Shown here one piece after another: positions 44,324 to 59,000 of a stretch of 64,000 nucleotides of DNA. Under the pieces are notes generated by a model. The model saw nothing but the letters and a program-made list of their open reading frames with translations. It was not told where the DNA came from and ran no database searches. The stretch covers positions 32,117,708 through 32,181,707 of the forward strand of contig CM023532.1 of assembly GCA_013350335.1 (NCBI GenBank). Reading direction: 5' to 3'. The position numbers and the translations under genes are program-made. This DNA comes from Chimonanthus salicifolius (Eukaryota; Streptophyta; Magnoliopsida; Laurales; Calycanthaceae). Numbering within the stretch: position 1 is the first letter of the stretch; the number at the start of each line of letters is the position of its first letter.

Positions 44324-46134
44324 AATCAGGTCTTTCCTGCCAATCAGAGTTTCAGGCCTTTTGTCCTTCATTTTTTATGCTAAACTCTGTTTGCATCTTC
44401 AGACAATCTAGAATGGTGAGCTTGCAGAAATGTTTTTGCATAAGTGCAACCATCTAATCTTCTTCGAAACCTGCTTATCTGTTAATCTATTTCACACTGC
44501 AAATGAATGTATGAACATACATTGGTACAATTTATAAGTTTTTATGGAAATTTCTGTATCTCTAGATGTAGTCATGTAGACCGCTGGAGACAACTTCATT
44601 TAGATGTTTTTGAAATGTTTTAACATTAATCACATTTTTATTGCTGAGTTTGAAGTGTTTCTTCAGTGCCGTTTTAACATTTAGTTCGATACACTCATGC
44701 TAAATCATTCTAACTCAGGGACTAACAGAACCATAGTTATGCTTAATGTAACCTGGTAGTTGGTTTTTGTGTGGCTTTGTGACCATCTTCTCACTGTTTC
44801 AAGTTGCTTCTCCATCTGCTCTAGGGATTTAAATTGGATTGAGGTGGGCCCATTGGGTATCTGGACCCGATCGAGCACGGATAGTTTTGGCCTGATCTAT
44901 GCTTGTTGATGTATCTTTGGTTTGAAATCCTAATTTCAGGAAAATACTACAGAGTAAGCATATTGAACTTGGTTTATCATGTCAAGAAGTTATTCCATTG
45001 AGTACCAGCCAAGACCTAGGCCCCAGATCATTTATGACTTGCCAGTAGGCTTTGGTTCAATAAATCGGCTGGGCCATACAGATATTCAGTTGATGCCCAA
45101 TCAAGTTATCGGTCTATTGTGAATTCAACCATTTTCCACCCCCTACTCATACCCATGACCTACCCAATTGTTGGAAAAAAGTGGCTTACACTTCAGCTAG
45201 CAGTTCATCCTAATCATGCTGCTATTTTCACATTTATCTGAAGTCAGTCTTTTCAAGTTTTACGCTTACACTCTATCAACTTTAGCCTTTCAGTGAACCC
45301 ATCCATCTCCTGACCAACTCTGTTCAGGTTTTTAGGGTTCATGGGTTGATTACAACACCATGTGATAGCCACTTATTTCTTGGGTTGATTACAAGAGCTA
45401 TTTCTTGAATCAAGGTTGGGTTTTTAGGGTTCATGGGTTCAAACAAGCTTTAAAATGGTTTGGGCTGTCATAGGTCGAGTTCTCTGAGTTAGAGCCCATT
45501 TTATTTTGGCTATGTTTAATTGCAAGAATAAGTGACCATAGAATGAAATGAGTTGGATGTAGGAAAATACCAGAAAATGGTGTAGTCATCTTCTTAGATG
45601 TAGTGGGTTCTTTTAATTCAAGAAGTCTTCCTACTAGATTATGGAAATATTGTTTAATGCAAATAGAGACATAAATGTAGTATTTCATCAATGGAGAATT
45701 AGATTTATTTTCTGTTTCACTGATAATATTTTAAATTTATCTTATTATTTTTTAATTTATCATGATAAAATAAAGCTCAACATGAACAAGATACTCCAAA
45801 AATACAATATCAGATCTTCCCAACATCATTTAATTTTTTTAATCTAACTCTAGTTTCTACTCATTGCAGGAGCAACTCAATTTGTAATCTGGAGAAGATA
45901 TCCTCAACTTTCCAAAGTTCCAAAGAAAAAATAATTCAGGCGAAGGCTTAAAATTTAGAAAGAAAAAAAAATAAACAAAGATGTCTTTGCCTGCGAAGAA
46001 GACGTTGATCTTCATAAAACCTTCCTTATTCCTAATTTCCTATTACTTTAGACAGTATTTCACATTCTTTCATTTCATTTGCTCCCTTTTTTTTAATCAA
46101 GTGGACAAGTCTTTTAGAGGAATCGATTAACTCT
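44324..46134. other. Intergenic DNA
   Basis: No gene recognised. A short internal duplication around TTTAGGGTTCATGGGTT occurs near 45335 and 45425. Confidence 0.4.
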
Positions 46135-46262
46135 CGAGGTATGTACAAGATTCTCTATCCACACACTCGATAGCTCTTCAGGAGTGCCCTTTTGGATGAA
46201 CTGAGAATTGAAATCAAGACTATCACTTCTTAAAATGAATTCTTGACTATCACCCGAACTCC
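46135..46262 (-). mobile_element. tRNA-like SINE (family 2)
   Basis: Shares ordered blocks with 51055-51195: TATCCACACAC, CAGGAGTG(C/A)CC, CTAAA/CTTAAA and GACTATCAC-like parts. In minus orientation it has A- and B-box-like positions. Confidence 0.5.
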
Positions 46263-47284
46263 TTTGAATTTTAATTTTCTCTATCTTTTCTTCTCTCTTT
46301 CACACCAACTCGCTTATATACTTCTCCTTCTTTCTTTTCTTTTCTTTTTACATCTACAGTTCTCTAAAATTTTGCTCAAAATTAATCTGTAGTCTGTCAG
46401 GCATTTAGTGTTGGGAAATTTCAGCCACTAAATTTAATATGAGAAATTCCACTAACCCACAAATATATTATATAAAATATAAATTTTGTTATTTTCTGTT
46501 AGATTCTATTCTAATTCACCCATGAAATGGCACTCATGGAGATCAGTGTGGAAGCTTTAGACGAAAGATAGGTAGGCAAAATTAGGCAAAATTATCTTAT
46601 AAGTTATAACCAATTAATTGGTCACATGGTCATGATGTTGGACACCTTTTGGTTGGGTCGTGATGTGGATGTATAAGCGTAATCTAAATATAGCACGTGA
46701 AAGGTGAGGTTGATTTTAATTTCATGAGTTATCACGTGCTAATATATACTATTTTTTTATAATAATGAAATTTAATATATTCACTTGGTCTCGTGAGATT
46801 CAAAAGTATCCACACTAAATGAGATTCGCAATGGCCCAACGGCTAGAGGTTTGGCCGAAGCCAATTCATTAGTTTACCCTCATCTATCTCAATGATTGGT
46901 CTTAATTTGAGAAGAAGAATTGGTAATAGTCACAAAGCCATCTCTTCTTATTTTATATTTGTTTGAATAAAATACTTAGCTAATTCTATACGGCTAATTA
47001 AAAAATCCTTTCTTCTTCAAATTTAAGTTAGAGTCAAAAGATATTGGCATCATACTAAGTATAGAAAAAAAAAGAGGGCAATAACCCCTTTTTCTGCTCT
47101 TCTTAATCCAAATCAAACATAGCACTTTATTAGAGAGATTATTTTCATCAAACTAAATTAAAGATTGTTGATAGCTCAACTATAAAAGACAAGTTTTATT
47201 TAAACATCTTTATTCAATTTAAACAAATAAAATCATAAGTTAAGAGAAAGTTCTACTTTAGCCATGTATTTTACTTAGTTTTAT
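46263..47284. other. AT-rich intergenic DNA
   Basis: No feature recognised. Confidence 0.4.
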
Positions 47285-47445
47285 AACCCGACGGCTGTGT
47301 GGCGGTGTGGTTAAGGCGAAGTGGGTTTGTTTTCCACGTTCTATTTTCTATTCCTGAATGCCTCCAACTAAAGTGACAATACGGGCTCCGATGGATTAGT
47401 CTGGTTAGATAAATACTTCAAGAATACCCTTGTTATAAAAAAAAA
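47285..47445 (+). mobile_element. tRNA-like SINE candidate (family 3)
   Basis: GTGTGGTTAAGGCG near the start resembles the A-box of Leu/Ser tRNAs. The 3' end TTGTTATAAAAAAAAATC is a possible tail. The B-box is degenerate. Only one copy is in the window. Confidence 0.4.
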
Positions 47446-49446
47446 TCAGATATTTATAAATATTTATTGAGAATAACTTCTTTTAAAGTCTTAAATCATC
47501 GAAAATTTTGAAGAGTCATTAGATTTTACTTTATTATCAAATTTCGTATAATTTAACAAAGTCACAAGTCTTGATTCAACTCAACGTTTTCCTCAAGAGG
47601 GCCACACCCTACCAGTGTTCTACTGTTCTATCACATGTTCTTACCTTTTACCCAAACAGATGTTAAACTTACTTATTTCTTAAACAAATGCTGATTATTT
47701 ACCAACTCTCCAGTAGGTATGGACCATTAATTAAACTTACCATTCCGAACAAACTAAGAAGATGAAATTTCTTGTGGCATGATACACTCTTTGCAGAAAG
47801 GAACATCTCACCAGCATCAATATTTCACCGAGTACCATATCAGTGGGTCCACTGGTGTGGGACCCAATCAGGATTTTCTCCTTTTCACACGGCATAAAGG
47901 TAAAATATTAAAAATGAAAAGAAATACATAAAAGAAGAGGGTGGTTAGGTAGGCAAGCAGTTTACACATGCCTGTAAAAGAATGCAATTTGGTGGAATTG
48001 AACCAGTAAGAGAAGGAGACAGGACTACATCGACTATACTTGACAGTTGATTTAAATCATTTAATATACTAAATTACTAATGGGGTTTTACGTCAACAGA
48101 AATAATTTTTTTTTAAGGTTTAATATTTTAAATTAACTTTTTTAGACATTTATTTTAAAATGATGATTATAAGTCACTAAAAGTAATATGAATAAATTAC
48201 TAACAGAGTTCGAAGAATTAATGAGGACAATGGTATTTTTGACAACAAAAAGAAGTGAAGAAGGCTTCTTTCCAAAGGACGAGCCATAAATGAAATACCA
48301 CTTGGGAAGAATTAGAATTCTAATCTTATGTCGAGACCTACGGACAAAGGGATACTTAGAATGTTTCCAGGGCCATAGGCCTCGCAAAAGATAATGGAGG
48401 TGTACGTGCCCTCCAATGCAAAGTTAAAAAGGAGTTTGACTCCAAGACCTACCGGTCGAATAGGGACAAATGTCGACATTAGTGATCCAACGATTTCAAG
48501 TGAAAGACTCATCGCTCAATGGATAAAAGTGACTCTAGAGGTAATAGGTTGATCTTCTCCAAGAACTCAATAGACAAGGAGGTTTGGCACTTGGATGTCG
48601 ACTCTTTGCCACCTAGGGCTTTAGCATATTCCAAGAGTTGGGTTGTTCGCCCATTAAAGTTGTACGTAAGTTTGGTTCCATAATGTCGTGAGATACTAAT
48701 ATACCTTTTCACAACTTAGATGATGATAAATATAATATATATATATATATGATATCTCTTGTTATCACAAACACTAATATGTCTATCATTTAAATTGTAC
48801 AACTCTTCAGTGGGTTTAAGGTGGAGAAAACAATGTATTTAGAGTTCGACAAAATTTATGAATAATTTAAAAATATATATGTAATTGATTTTTACATCCC
48901 TTTGAAACATTCTCAATATTAAATTAATTATAATAGAATAAATTTTGTATTCAATATTTTTATTTAAAAATTAAAGATTAAAATGATTCAATGAGTTATT
49001 TTGAATATTTTAATAATCTTTATAATTTACTTATTTATTTACTTTTATTATAGAATGAAACTCACCCTGACTCAAAAATTAATTAGCACTCACGCAAATG
49101 TGGAACACCTCCCCTTCTAAAGTATATCGTCAACGTTTTGTATTTCCTTATATGAAGTTATGAACCAGTCTAAACTTCTCAAAATTTCATGATTAATCTT
49201 GAATTAAGTCTTCATTATTAAATTGACTTGAAATAATTGAAAATTAAAAAATAATAAAGAGGTTGACATGAAAGGTTATTATGTAATTTCATCGAAAAGC
49301 AAGTGTCATTTCAGCACCTCTTCTGCTTATATTAGCCGTTTGCTTCTTTCCCCCTTGCAAATTGCACTGTTTGGAATCTCCTCTCTTCCTTCTCTTCTCT
49401 TCTCTCCCCTGTTTCCAAAATCCAAAGCTGTGTCTCACTCTCTCGC
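47446..49446. other. AT-rich intergenic DNA upstream of the DUF1685 gene
   Basis: No gene recognised. The last ~130 bp before 49447 are CT-rich, as in many plant 5' UTRs. Confidence 0.45.
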
Positions 49447-50136
49447 ATGGACGAAGAGCAAATTCTAGACCTCTTCGACGTTTACTGGTTTTACCACAAG
49501 TCCGACGAAAATCCGCCTTCTTCCGCCTCATCTCCTCCTCCAACCGATCCACAACCCGTCCAACCCGAAACCCAGATCCAAGTGATCCAACCCCCTCCCA
49601 ATACCATCTCCCACCTCCGAAGCCTCCACCGTCGGTCTCTCAGCGACCAAGTACTTTCACAATCCGACACTTTTTCCCCTAACTCAGTCCTCTCCATACC
49701 CAAGCTCGAAACCATCCTATCCGGCAAAGAAGCAGGGGAAATCACCTCCCCACAAAAACCCCAGAAACCTTCTAAAAGAACTTTGGGTGGAAGAAAGAAG
49801 AAGATGAGCAGGAGCTTATCTGAGCTTGAATTTGTAGAACTGAAGGGAATTCTCGATTTGGGTTTTACTTTTTCGGAGGCAGAAGTCGACTCTAGGCTAG
49901 TTTCAATCGTGCCCGGGCTCCAGAGGCTGGGGAAAACAGGTGGAGAAGGTGAAAATACTGGTGAAAATACTGGAGAAAATGCTGTTTCTAGGCCTTATCT
50001 TTCTGAGGCTTGGAGCTTCAACAAAAAGGAAGAAGAACCATTCGAGGATTGGAGAATCCCAGCCGTTGGTGATGGCTTTGATATGAAAGATCAGCTCAAA
50101 TTTTGGGCTCATGCAGTTGCATCAACGGTCAGATGA
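49447..50136 (+). CDS. DUF1685 family protein, 229 aa, intronless
   Basis: One open frame from ATG 49447 to TGA 50134-50136. The N-terminal half is Pro- and Ser-rich with SRSLSELEFVELKG following a basic KRTLGGRKKKM stretch. The DUF1685 core is visible: a LSELEFVELKGILDLGFTFS helix, the acidic PxL region (VPGLQRLG), and the C-terminal motif DMKDQLKFWAHAVASTVR. The family is plant-specific and of unknown function. No membrane segment or targeting peptide is apparent. The order of motifs and length match the family as I recall it. The CT-rich leader directly upstream supports this start; an earlier in-frame ATG was not seen. Confidence 0.9.
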   Translation: MDEEQILDLFDVYWFYHKSDENPPSSASSPPPTDPQPVQPETQIQVIQPPPNTISHLRSLHRRSLSDQVLSQSDTFSPNSVLSIPKLETILSGKEAGEITSPQKPQKPSKRTLGGRKKKMSRSLSELEFVELKGILDLGFTFSEAEVDSRLVSIVPGLQRLGKTGGEGENTGENTGENAVSRPYLSEAWSFNKKEEEPFEDWRIPAVGDGFDMKDQLKFWAHAVASTVR

Positions 50137-51054
50137 GGAGACTGATGGCAGAGATTTTTCTCCTTTTTTTTCTCTATTTTTTGTTCTTCATAATGTAATT
50201 TTCCCTTTTCTGATGCAATTTGCAAATATAAAATGATCATCTTTCTTTTGGTCAAGAAAAGGAAAATTCTCTTATTCTCCAGAACAGACATGACTTTGAT
50301 TATTCTTCTTGCTTTGCGCATATGTTTTTTTGACGAAAACAAGAAAGATTAGGAGACGGCCCTGTTGATTCACCGTAATAAGATTTTGAATTTGAGTGAA
50401 TGAATGAATTGTGTTGAGTTTTTTCTTTTTATTAAATTGAAAATTCAGCCATATTAAGTAATTAATTTGAGTCTAAAGTCCGATGATAAACCCTAATTTG
50501 AATTTTGAAGTGCTTTGGATTTTTAACTTTGAAAGTTAGAATTAACAAAATCAATATTTTCTAAAGACCAGAGACTGGTGGTTGGTTGCTTTATAATCTA
50601 ATAATCCAATGAGTACGGTTAAGTTATTAAAACACTTAATTATGTTTACTGTTTAGAATATGTTTCATAACCAAAATTGAATTTAAATCATATGCGACAC
50701 ACTTTAATAAAAGCAATTTTTATCATTTCATAAACTCAAAATATCAACAGATTCTGCAAAATGTCTAGTAGTGATGAATCTAAACCATTTAAATTATTTT
50801 TTTAATCTATTTAAATTTAAGTTCAACTTAAATTAAATTAAGTATTATAGAAAAATATTTATTCAATATTTTTTAATCTTAAAAAATAAAATTCTGATTA
50901 CTTTAAAAAAATATTTTAAACAATTTTACACACCCATGATTAAATATTTGATCATCTACTTTTTTTTATAAGTGAGTCTACATTCTAACATTAAATGTGA
51001 GGTACTTTAGATTATATTTTACGACCAAAGTGTCCAAATCTCTTAGAGTACCAA
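50137..51054. other. 3' flank of the DUF1685 gene and AT-rich intergenic DNA
   Basis: No gene recognised. Confidence 0.45.
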
Positions 51055-51195
51055 ACTAATCTTAGGATATATGTAAGTCTTCTTATCCACACACACTAAA
51101 TCTTTACAGGAGTGACCCTTTATGATTGAGTGAAAATCAAACTAAGGACCATCGCTTTCTAAAGTGGATTTGTGGTTATCACTCTAACATCTTTC
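51055..51195 (-). mobile_element. tRNA-like SINE (family 2)
   Basis: Matches 46135-46262 in block order. On the minus strand, GAGTGATAACCAC resembles an A-box and GTTTGATTTTC a decayed B-box. Confidence 0.5.
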
Positions 51196-51591
51196 GATTT
51201 GAGGTATTTTACACTTAACACATGTGGTGCCTATAAAATTCTATTAAAAAAATTTAACCAAGCCAAATAGCTTGAATTAAATTTATTTCTTATTTTTTGA
51301 ATTTTAACAAATTTTGACATGAAAATATAACTCATTATCTAATCAAGTTGTATTAGTTTGGCTTAGCTATTTTTGGATTTTAAAAACTAGTGGGGAAGTG
51401 GTTAGAGAGGGACATTTGAGTTTGTAGGGTAGAAGCCTTGGGCCTTTTCAAATTTTAACACGTGCTCATGTGAAATATCTACTATAATATTTGCGGAAAC
51501 AAAATTTAGAAATGGTGTCTAAATTAAATTACAAAATATTATTTTTCTTAAAAAAACAATTAATTAAAATTGTTATTGTTCTAGACTCACA

Positions 51592-51765
51592 CGTTTTTTT
51601 TTTTAATTTATTTGTGGAAAACGGAAGAAAATGCAGCATAAAATATTTGGGTGATACTCACTACTTTTAGGTCACACTAAGTGACGTTATGGAGGCTTGA
51701 ATCTGACACCTTCTACTTCCTAAAGTTCGAGATTACTAATTGAACTGCACTATGTGGGCCTGGAA
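51592..51765 (-). mobile_element. tRNA-derived SINE (family 1)
   Basis: Plus-strand T-run 51594-51605 corresponds to the poly-A tail. The body has the family layout with degenerate A- and B-boxes (51690-51750). Confidence 0.6.
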
Positions 51766-53002
51766 TGTAGGAGATTACTATTTAAATTACACCCACAAAG
51801 TTTTAGAGCATATGATATCATAATAGAATTTATCATAATCTATTAAATCATTCGTCATTATTTTTAAAAATAAACAAACTCAAAACTACAACCTAGATCA
51901 TAAAAAAATAATAATAATTATTAGACTATTTTTCTTTGGATCATACTATATCTATATTGGGGTCTACCTTGTCAAATCAATCCTATTCTTGTGAAAAGCA
52001 AGGTTGAATTTTTTTTTTTTCTCAAACATTATTGGACCATTTTATTTTAATGAACATGAGATTAGTTATGTCATTATAAAATTTCAAATGAGGGTCTTAA
52101 CTATCAAGTAGTACATTAAATAGGAACATAGCAACGTTGCAAATCACGAGCCCATCTACCATTCAATTCAGGAGACTCCAATAATAATTAACCAAAATCT
52201 AGTACATGTCATGCATTTTATTAGAGACGGGCGGATAATACCATAAAAGGTGTTAGTGATTAAATACAGTGTTTAAGAATTAAATACTTTGGAGATAAAA
52301 ACGATGTGATAAAATAATTCAAATGAAATTCTCGTGCATTTTTCTTATGTTGTTAGACTTATATTAAAGTGGTCGCTCTACGAATAAAGTATTTATTATA
52401 GATGTTATCTATTAATAAACAAGAGAAATGTATATACAATCACAAGTATCTAAGAAAAATCAAAATTTTTTTTTTTATGTTATTACGTGATGCATGTATC
52501 ATTTCATTTATCTTGTAAAATCCTCAAGTCAATCTGACCTTAATTTCATACAAGTTTTTATCTTTTCAACCTGAGCTGACCCGTTGGCCCAAAAATATCG
52601 GATCGGGTCATATGTGTCGGGCCAAACCCGACCTGAGTTGAAGCCCTAAAAAAATATAACAGAAGTGAAGATGAATAAGCCTATAAAATTTTCTTAAATA
52701 TATCTATTCTTAATTTTTTTTTAAAACATATATATATATATATATGTACATCTTTGATCACAGAAAAAAATTAATCGAATATTTTTTATATAAATGCATA
52801 TTTATCTACGTGTGCTTGGAAAAACTATTAGTAAAAAGATATTTTATCAAATATTTTAATTGGTGATTTCCATTTTTTTAAATCACTTTTTATATATTTC
52901 ATCATAAATAGCGAAAATAGTATAAAATTTGATAAAAGAGAATACGCCATTCTTAACGATAGCAAAGAAAGGCATACTGCCTAGCTCACTGCCGTTGATC
53001 AA
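51766..53002. other. AT-rich intergenic DNA upstream of the WDR53-like gene
   Basis: No gene recognised. A (TA)n run lies near 52730-52746. Confidence 0.45.
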
Positions 53003-56000
53003 ATGACTACACCTCCTACCACGACGAATCCCAGGCGGCTGAAAGGCCACAAAGCCGCCGTCACTTGCTGCATAACCTCACGTTCCAGGCCAGGGATCCT
53101 CGTTTCTTCCGGTGAGGTACGTTTCCTAATAAACAACTCTCTGTGCTTAGAGTTTTATCCCCAATTTCCACCTTTTTTTTTTTTTTTTTTTATCATTTTT
53201 CCCATTTTATCCGTAATTCATACAGGCGTTTAGAAATTTGGGTGGCAGCCTACCTGAGTTAACATATTTTAATTTTACTTTCCTTTTTTTTCAAAAAAAT
53301 CTTCGGTCCATACAACTGCCAAATCACATAACGGGTTTCCAACAAATAGATCTTTTGTTTGGTTGTGCAGTCTTGCCCAAGTATCTAATTTATCACAATG
53401 ACAACGAAGACAATGACGATGATGATGAAATTTATCACAATGTTGTATTAAGTTGTTTTCAATGTCAATAGGTTCATACTCCCTACTCTTAAGACTCACT
53501 AAAATTACAATCCATGTACTGCGTCTTTGTTATACTAATTTTCAATCAGATAATCTCAAAATTTTCCCTCCAAATACATTTTCTTTTCTAATTGAGTTAT
53601 CATCTCACTGATTGTATCCGTAGTATATGCAAACACATACACCATGGGGCATCTTTTTTGGATTTCTAGTGTTGAGCTATGAATAACTGGGAAATTGCTC
53701 CATTATCTCCAGATACCTGCTTCGGATGCTTTTCCTTTTCAGCATTTGCAAAATTATTTTCAACACCATATTATAGACCTTTTTCTGAGTTGACAAAACC
53801 ATGTATAGATTTTTCTTTACTCTTTAAACTTCTCATAAGTTGTCTCAATATGGAAAAATGCTTTTATTACAAGACAAACCCAAATTAGTTATCCATTTGA
53901 TTCCTTGTGTTAGGCATTGCTGTATTACACTTTCTCAAAATTTCATTGTATGGCTCAGAAGTTTACTACATGGTAATTGGCACAATTTTAGATATCCCTT
54001 TGATCCTTATAAATGGGGACCATAATACCCTTTCACCTTTCGTTAGTGTTCTTTTTTAAAGCTAGGATTTTGTTAATAATTTTGTTAAATCAACCAATGC
54101 CTTTGTCAGCCAACAATATCCATGCTTCTATAGGAGTACAATTGGCCTTGATGCCTTGTTTTTATTCACTTTTGATAAGGCTATCTTATGTTTCAAATTT
54201 TATCAGTCATCACGCCATTTGCTTGTACTTCCATATCAATGTCACTTGAGCATTCCTTATTTAAAAGATCTCTAAAATAAGTTCTCCAGTTATCCTTACA
54301 CTATCAAGGTCCATAGTCTTCTCTCTTATTTCAGAAAGATTGTAAATACTCTTTTCTTATTTTTGTTCCTAATCAGGTATTCGAATTGTCAAACACCTCA
54401 TATTTGGCTTTGGTTAAGGCTCTGCTAGTAGCCTTTTTGTTATTTCATATGTTTCTAAGACTTCCAATCTCTGTTTTTTGCCGTTCTTTGTAATGTGTTT
54501 TTTCCTCATCAATAGCCTTCTAGACATCTGCAGTCCATCACCATTTTTCTTGATATACATGTTTCTTGTTTCCTTTAGATCCTCCAGTAACATCTTCAGC
54601 AACTTGTTCAATACAAGTTGCTATTTCATTCCACATGTCATTAAGAATCATCTTGGTAGTTCCAATCCTTATTTTTTAATGATCTTTGTTTCAAAGTTGT
54701 GGTGTAATCATTCTTCTCTTTATTTCAAAATCTGATCTTTTAAATCTCTATCAGCTACTGAAAAAAAAAAACCACCTCTATCAACTAAAAGCCCACCTCA
54801 TTCCTAGAGTTATTCTTTCCCATGTGGAAAATTTTAAATTATTCTTCAAAGTCCCTATTCTCATCATATTTCACTTAGCCTCCTAGATGCATGCTACATT
54901 TGTCCTTTTCTTCATATTAACTACCAATTCTGTGCTCTTCCATGTTGAAGTGCACACATTCCAAGATGCCAAGCATAACTTTGATCCGAATCTAACTTGA
55001 AAGTTGGATGCACAATCTTTAGGCCTGTAAGTGAAGGTGTTGTATTAGACTGCATTTGCATCCAACTCGTGATTCACTTTTGATTTTCTGTCTTTATTTC
55101 ATTTGACTTGTACTACATGTATATCCTCATGTATATTATTATTTAAATATATTACGTTAAGAATAATCTAAATCTGCACCAAAAAGCCAGTTGGATATTA
55201 CATCCAAATGCATATTCAAATTAAAAAAACTTAAGTGGATTTTAAATCAGCATCTGGACAAGTTTATTTTGCATCAGATGCTTTGAATTTTTTGGATTTG
55301 TGGATATCCGCGTACACCTTAATTTTTTTACAATTGTTTTGCAAAAGTTCCTAGGAAAATGTTCTCTAAGTTGGTGACTTTCCTGTTGAAGTGCTCCATC
55401 TGCACAAATATAGAAATGCTTTCTGAGGAATATTGAAGTATTGTCCTTTTGAGATGTAAAATATTTTGACCCTTGGGTACCTTGGAAAATGCTTTCATAG
55501 AAAAGTGTACTACAAAACATTGTACTCTTGAATCGATCAAGTGTGACTAGTATTTATGGAATCTCTGATGATGCTGTCATAAACATTGTTGCTTAACTGC
55601 ATGATATGACAAAATAGGATGGTTGCATTTGCTGGTTTGATTTACGCTGCAAAGATGTGTTGTTTACCATGGACGTGGGGCGATCTCCAGTGACATCCTT
55701 ATGTTTTAAAGCTGGTGACGAAGATAATATCTATGCCTCCGTAGGATCTGAAATCATGTGTTTCGATGTGCATCTGGCATCATCTTCGTGGAAACCATTG
55801 GAAAGTTACAACTACAACAAAGAGGAAATAAACCAGGTCTGGATATTCCACTGAACCTTTTTTTAGAAAACGAACTATAAATAAATCCATTAGTTACTTT
55901 GACTAATTTCTATTTCCCTATCCAAGACATGCATTTTATTGTTTGTCTTTATTATCATTGATTTGTCTTTTTGGTTGTTTAACTTACTTCTACTTTGTGA

Positions 56001-59000
56001 ATAGTTTCTATTTGACAGAAATCAAAGGATATCATACATTTACACTTACAAATGAGTTTCAAACATACCATTCAAAAATAAGGGTGTAACAGAATGCATC
56101 CTCCGATGAATGCAATGCACTTTAGGTACTTAAACAATATGAAGCAATTGAATAGAGGCTGGATTCTTATGGTTAACTTCATTTTATGTACCTTAATCTC
56201 TTTTTGAATTGGTTTCTACAAGTAGCATCCTTGCCCAATAAAAAGTGTCAGCTAATATTTATTAATTGGTGAAAAGATTTTCTACTTTTCGGTTCATGAA
56301 GTTTGAATTGGCTAGTAGAGCCCAAATAAAGGGTGTAATTTATTAAGTAGCCTTTCTTGTCATCCTTGAGCATGTAGGAACTGGACATAATGTGATTGAT
56401 GGTGATCTTGACTCCAGTATTAGGTAAACTAATAATACGGTACTACAAAACCAAGTGCTTAAAAAGGTGCAAATCTACCTTGATAACGCGATGAACAAAT
56501 TTGTCTGGTCTGGAGATGTAGCTGGAGGATCTATACTTGTTATAATTTGAAAAACTATTTGAAAGCATTTCAAGTTTGTTTAGAATTTTTCTTTTAATAC
56601 CTACTGTGACTTTAAATTTGAGAGAATTGAATACGTATGCCTTTCAACTAAATATTTCACTATACTTCAAATTCTTTATTTATAAATATTATTGACCCTT
56701 CTTTTTTAATGTATGGAGTCTCATTTGGGTTCATCCTTTAATTATGACATTTATCAAATTTTGTACTCATGATTCATCAAACAACTTCTTATATCATATC
56801 TTGGAATTTGTTCTAGTCTACCATGTTTAGAAATAAGCTAAAAGCAATATCATTAATTAGTTTATGAGCATTTATGTTAGCCATCTTCTGTATGTCCTAA
56901 AATAATGATCAAATGTAGCTATTGTCATTACTCATCATTATTTTTCATTTGTTGATAATGTTTTTATATGCTTAAGTTTTAACTTTCATGAACTTTCCTA
57001 CATTTTGTCTTTGCAGATTGCTTTCAGCTCTAAATCACCTTTTCTGGCTGCAGCAGATGACAGTGGTGAAGTGAAGGTATCACGTAATTGTTCAACTATT
57101 CAATTAATATATTGCTTTTTCAACACTTATCTTTTCATCTTTACTTTCGTGTCTGAGAGTAATCCCAGCATAAAAGATAATGATGACCTCCATTTTGCAT
57201 ATACTGTAGGTCCACTTGAGAGTGTTAGCAGAATTTCGTACTTGGTTGATTAAGCTACTATTCTAGGGTTTAAATGTTTATTTGGTCTTTTTGGCAGATC
57301 ATTGACGTTCGTGAAAAATGTCTATACAAAGCACTAAGAGCTGCCCATACAAGTGTATCCTTGTCGACAATTTTGAGCATGGTCTATTACTCTATTTTGC
57401 CAAACATATTTTTGGGTCCTTGTTTGTGCATGATCTATTTTGCTAAACATCATTTCATAAAATGCTTGTAGGTCTAAGGTTGTGTATGAATGAGAACTTA
57501 AAATGGGGGTTCTCTACACTTTTCAGTTCTCTTACCTTTGAAGTCTCCCATTTTGGTTACTTGGGCAGAGAACTTTATTTCCTGGTTGCATTTGGATCAT
57601 TCAAGGCCTCCCCATCAACAATCAAAAACTCTAATGAGACTTTCCTTACCTAGACTTCCCGTTAAGTGGATCTTGGACCTTACAAGGTTGGGTGTGATGT
57701 AAAGATACCCATATGAGTAGGGTGTGTATGAAAGTTTACCCCAATCTGATCATCCTATTCATTGATTTTAATTTTTTTTAATCAATGACTTATTTCATCA
57801 AACTTAGAAGGCCAAATTACATGGCTTGGATATTCAATTGGTGTTGAAACTTTACACACTCCGTACCACCTTAATCACCTATCCAATGCACCCAAAAATG
57901 TAGGACCATAGTTCATTTGATAGGAAGTCTCATTAGAGAAGTCTCACGTGGAAAGTCTCGCTGGCCTAACTCATTGGCAATATATAATCTGGTTCCATCA
58001 ATAATCTGTGGTGAGGCTTGACTATTTTACATTTTAGAACTTTGTGGAATGAATTTACTAGGAGAAGATTCTAGCATTTCATCTTGCAAGGACAGAAGTT
58101 CTCTTGTTTTGAAGGTACTTGACTGGGCCTCACAATTCTTCTCAAAGGGTTCATTTAAACAAGATTAGTTGCATTTTCCCTGGAAAACTTGAAGTTTTCA
58201 ACCTATGCTCTTCTCATTCAAGCACAACCTTAAGTGTATGCATGTTGTAGAAAAAAAAGAGTACACATGAACGAAATATAGAAATTCCTCTCTTTTCTTT
58301 TCTAATTTGAAGGGAATGAATATATAAATTTCATTTTTTGAGTTAAAAAATGCAAATTCTGATTTCATGTTTGGGGTGAATATATAAAATTGACTTCAAA
58401 AGGGCAGTATTGTTGTTGGTGGTGAGTAGGGGGTGAGGGCAGACATGGCTGCTGCCCCACCCTCCTCGGTCCCCCTCTTCGAGCAATTTGCTTGTTATCA
58501 TCTCATGCAACCTTATTCATTCAAGAGTTCGCATTTATTTTTTGCATATACTGCAGAAGCTAAAGCTATATTTGGTGAAGGTAATATTTAGTTGTGGGTT
58601 AGATAGGGGATGGAAAACCTTTTTACTAGGATAAGGGGTTTGGCCTTATTTATTAAGCACCTAAGTATAGAGAGTAGAGACTACTTACCTCATTTGTTGG
58701 TGCAAACATGTGTACCTCTATCGGTGGTGAAATCACCATTCGCCCCAGCCCTTGCTTTTACATTTTATGGAGAACTGATAGTGCCATGTCTAGATGTAAA
58801 ACATTTCTCCACTCTCCACTTTCTCCAGTGAACACCAAACAGGAGCAATGTAAAAAGGTAGGTTTGGGGTTTCTTTACCTTGAGTTACCTGTAATTAATG
58901 GGTTAGTTGTTTTAATTTTTCTGCATATTATTATTGTTATTATTATTATTTTTGGTGGTGGGTGTGTGTGTGACATAGTTTTCGTTTCATTTTTGAATCA

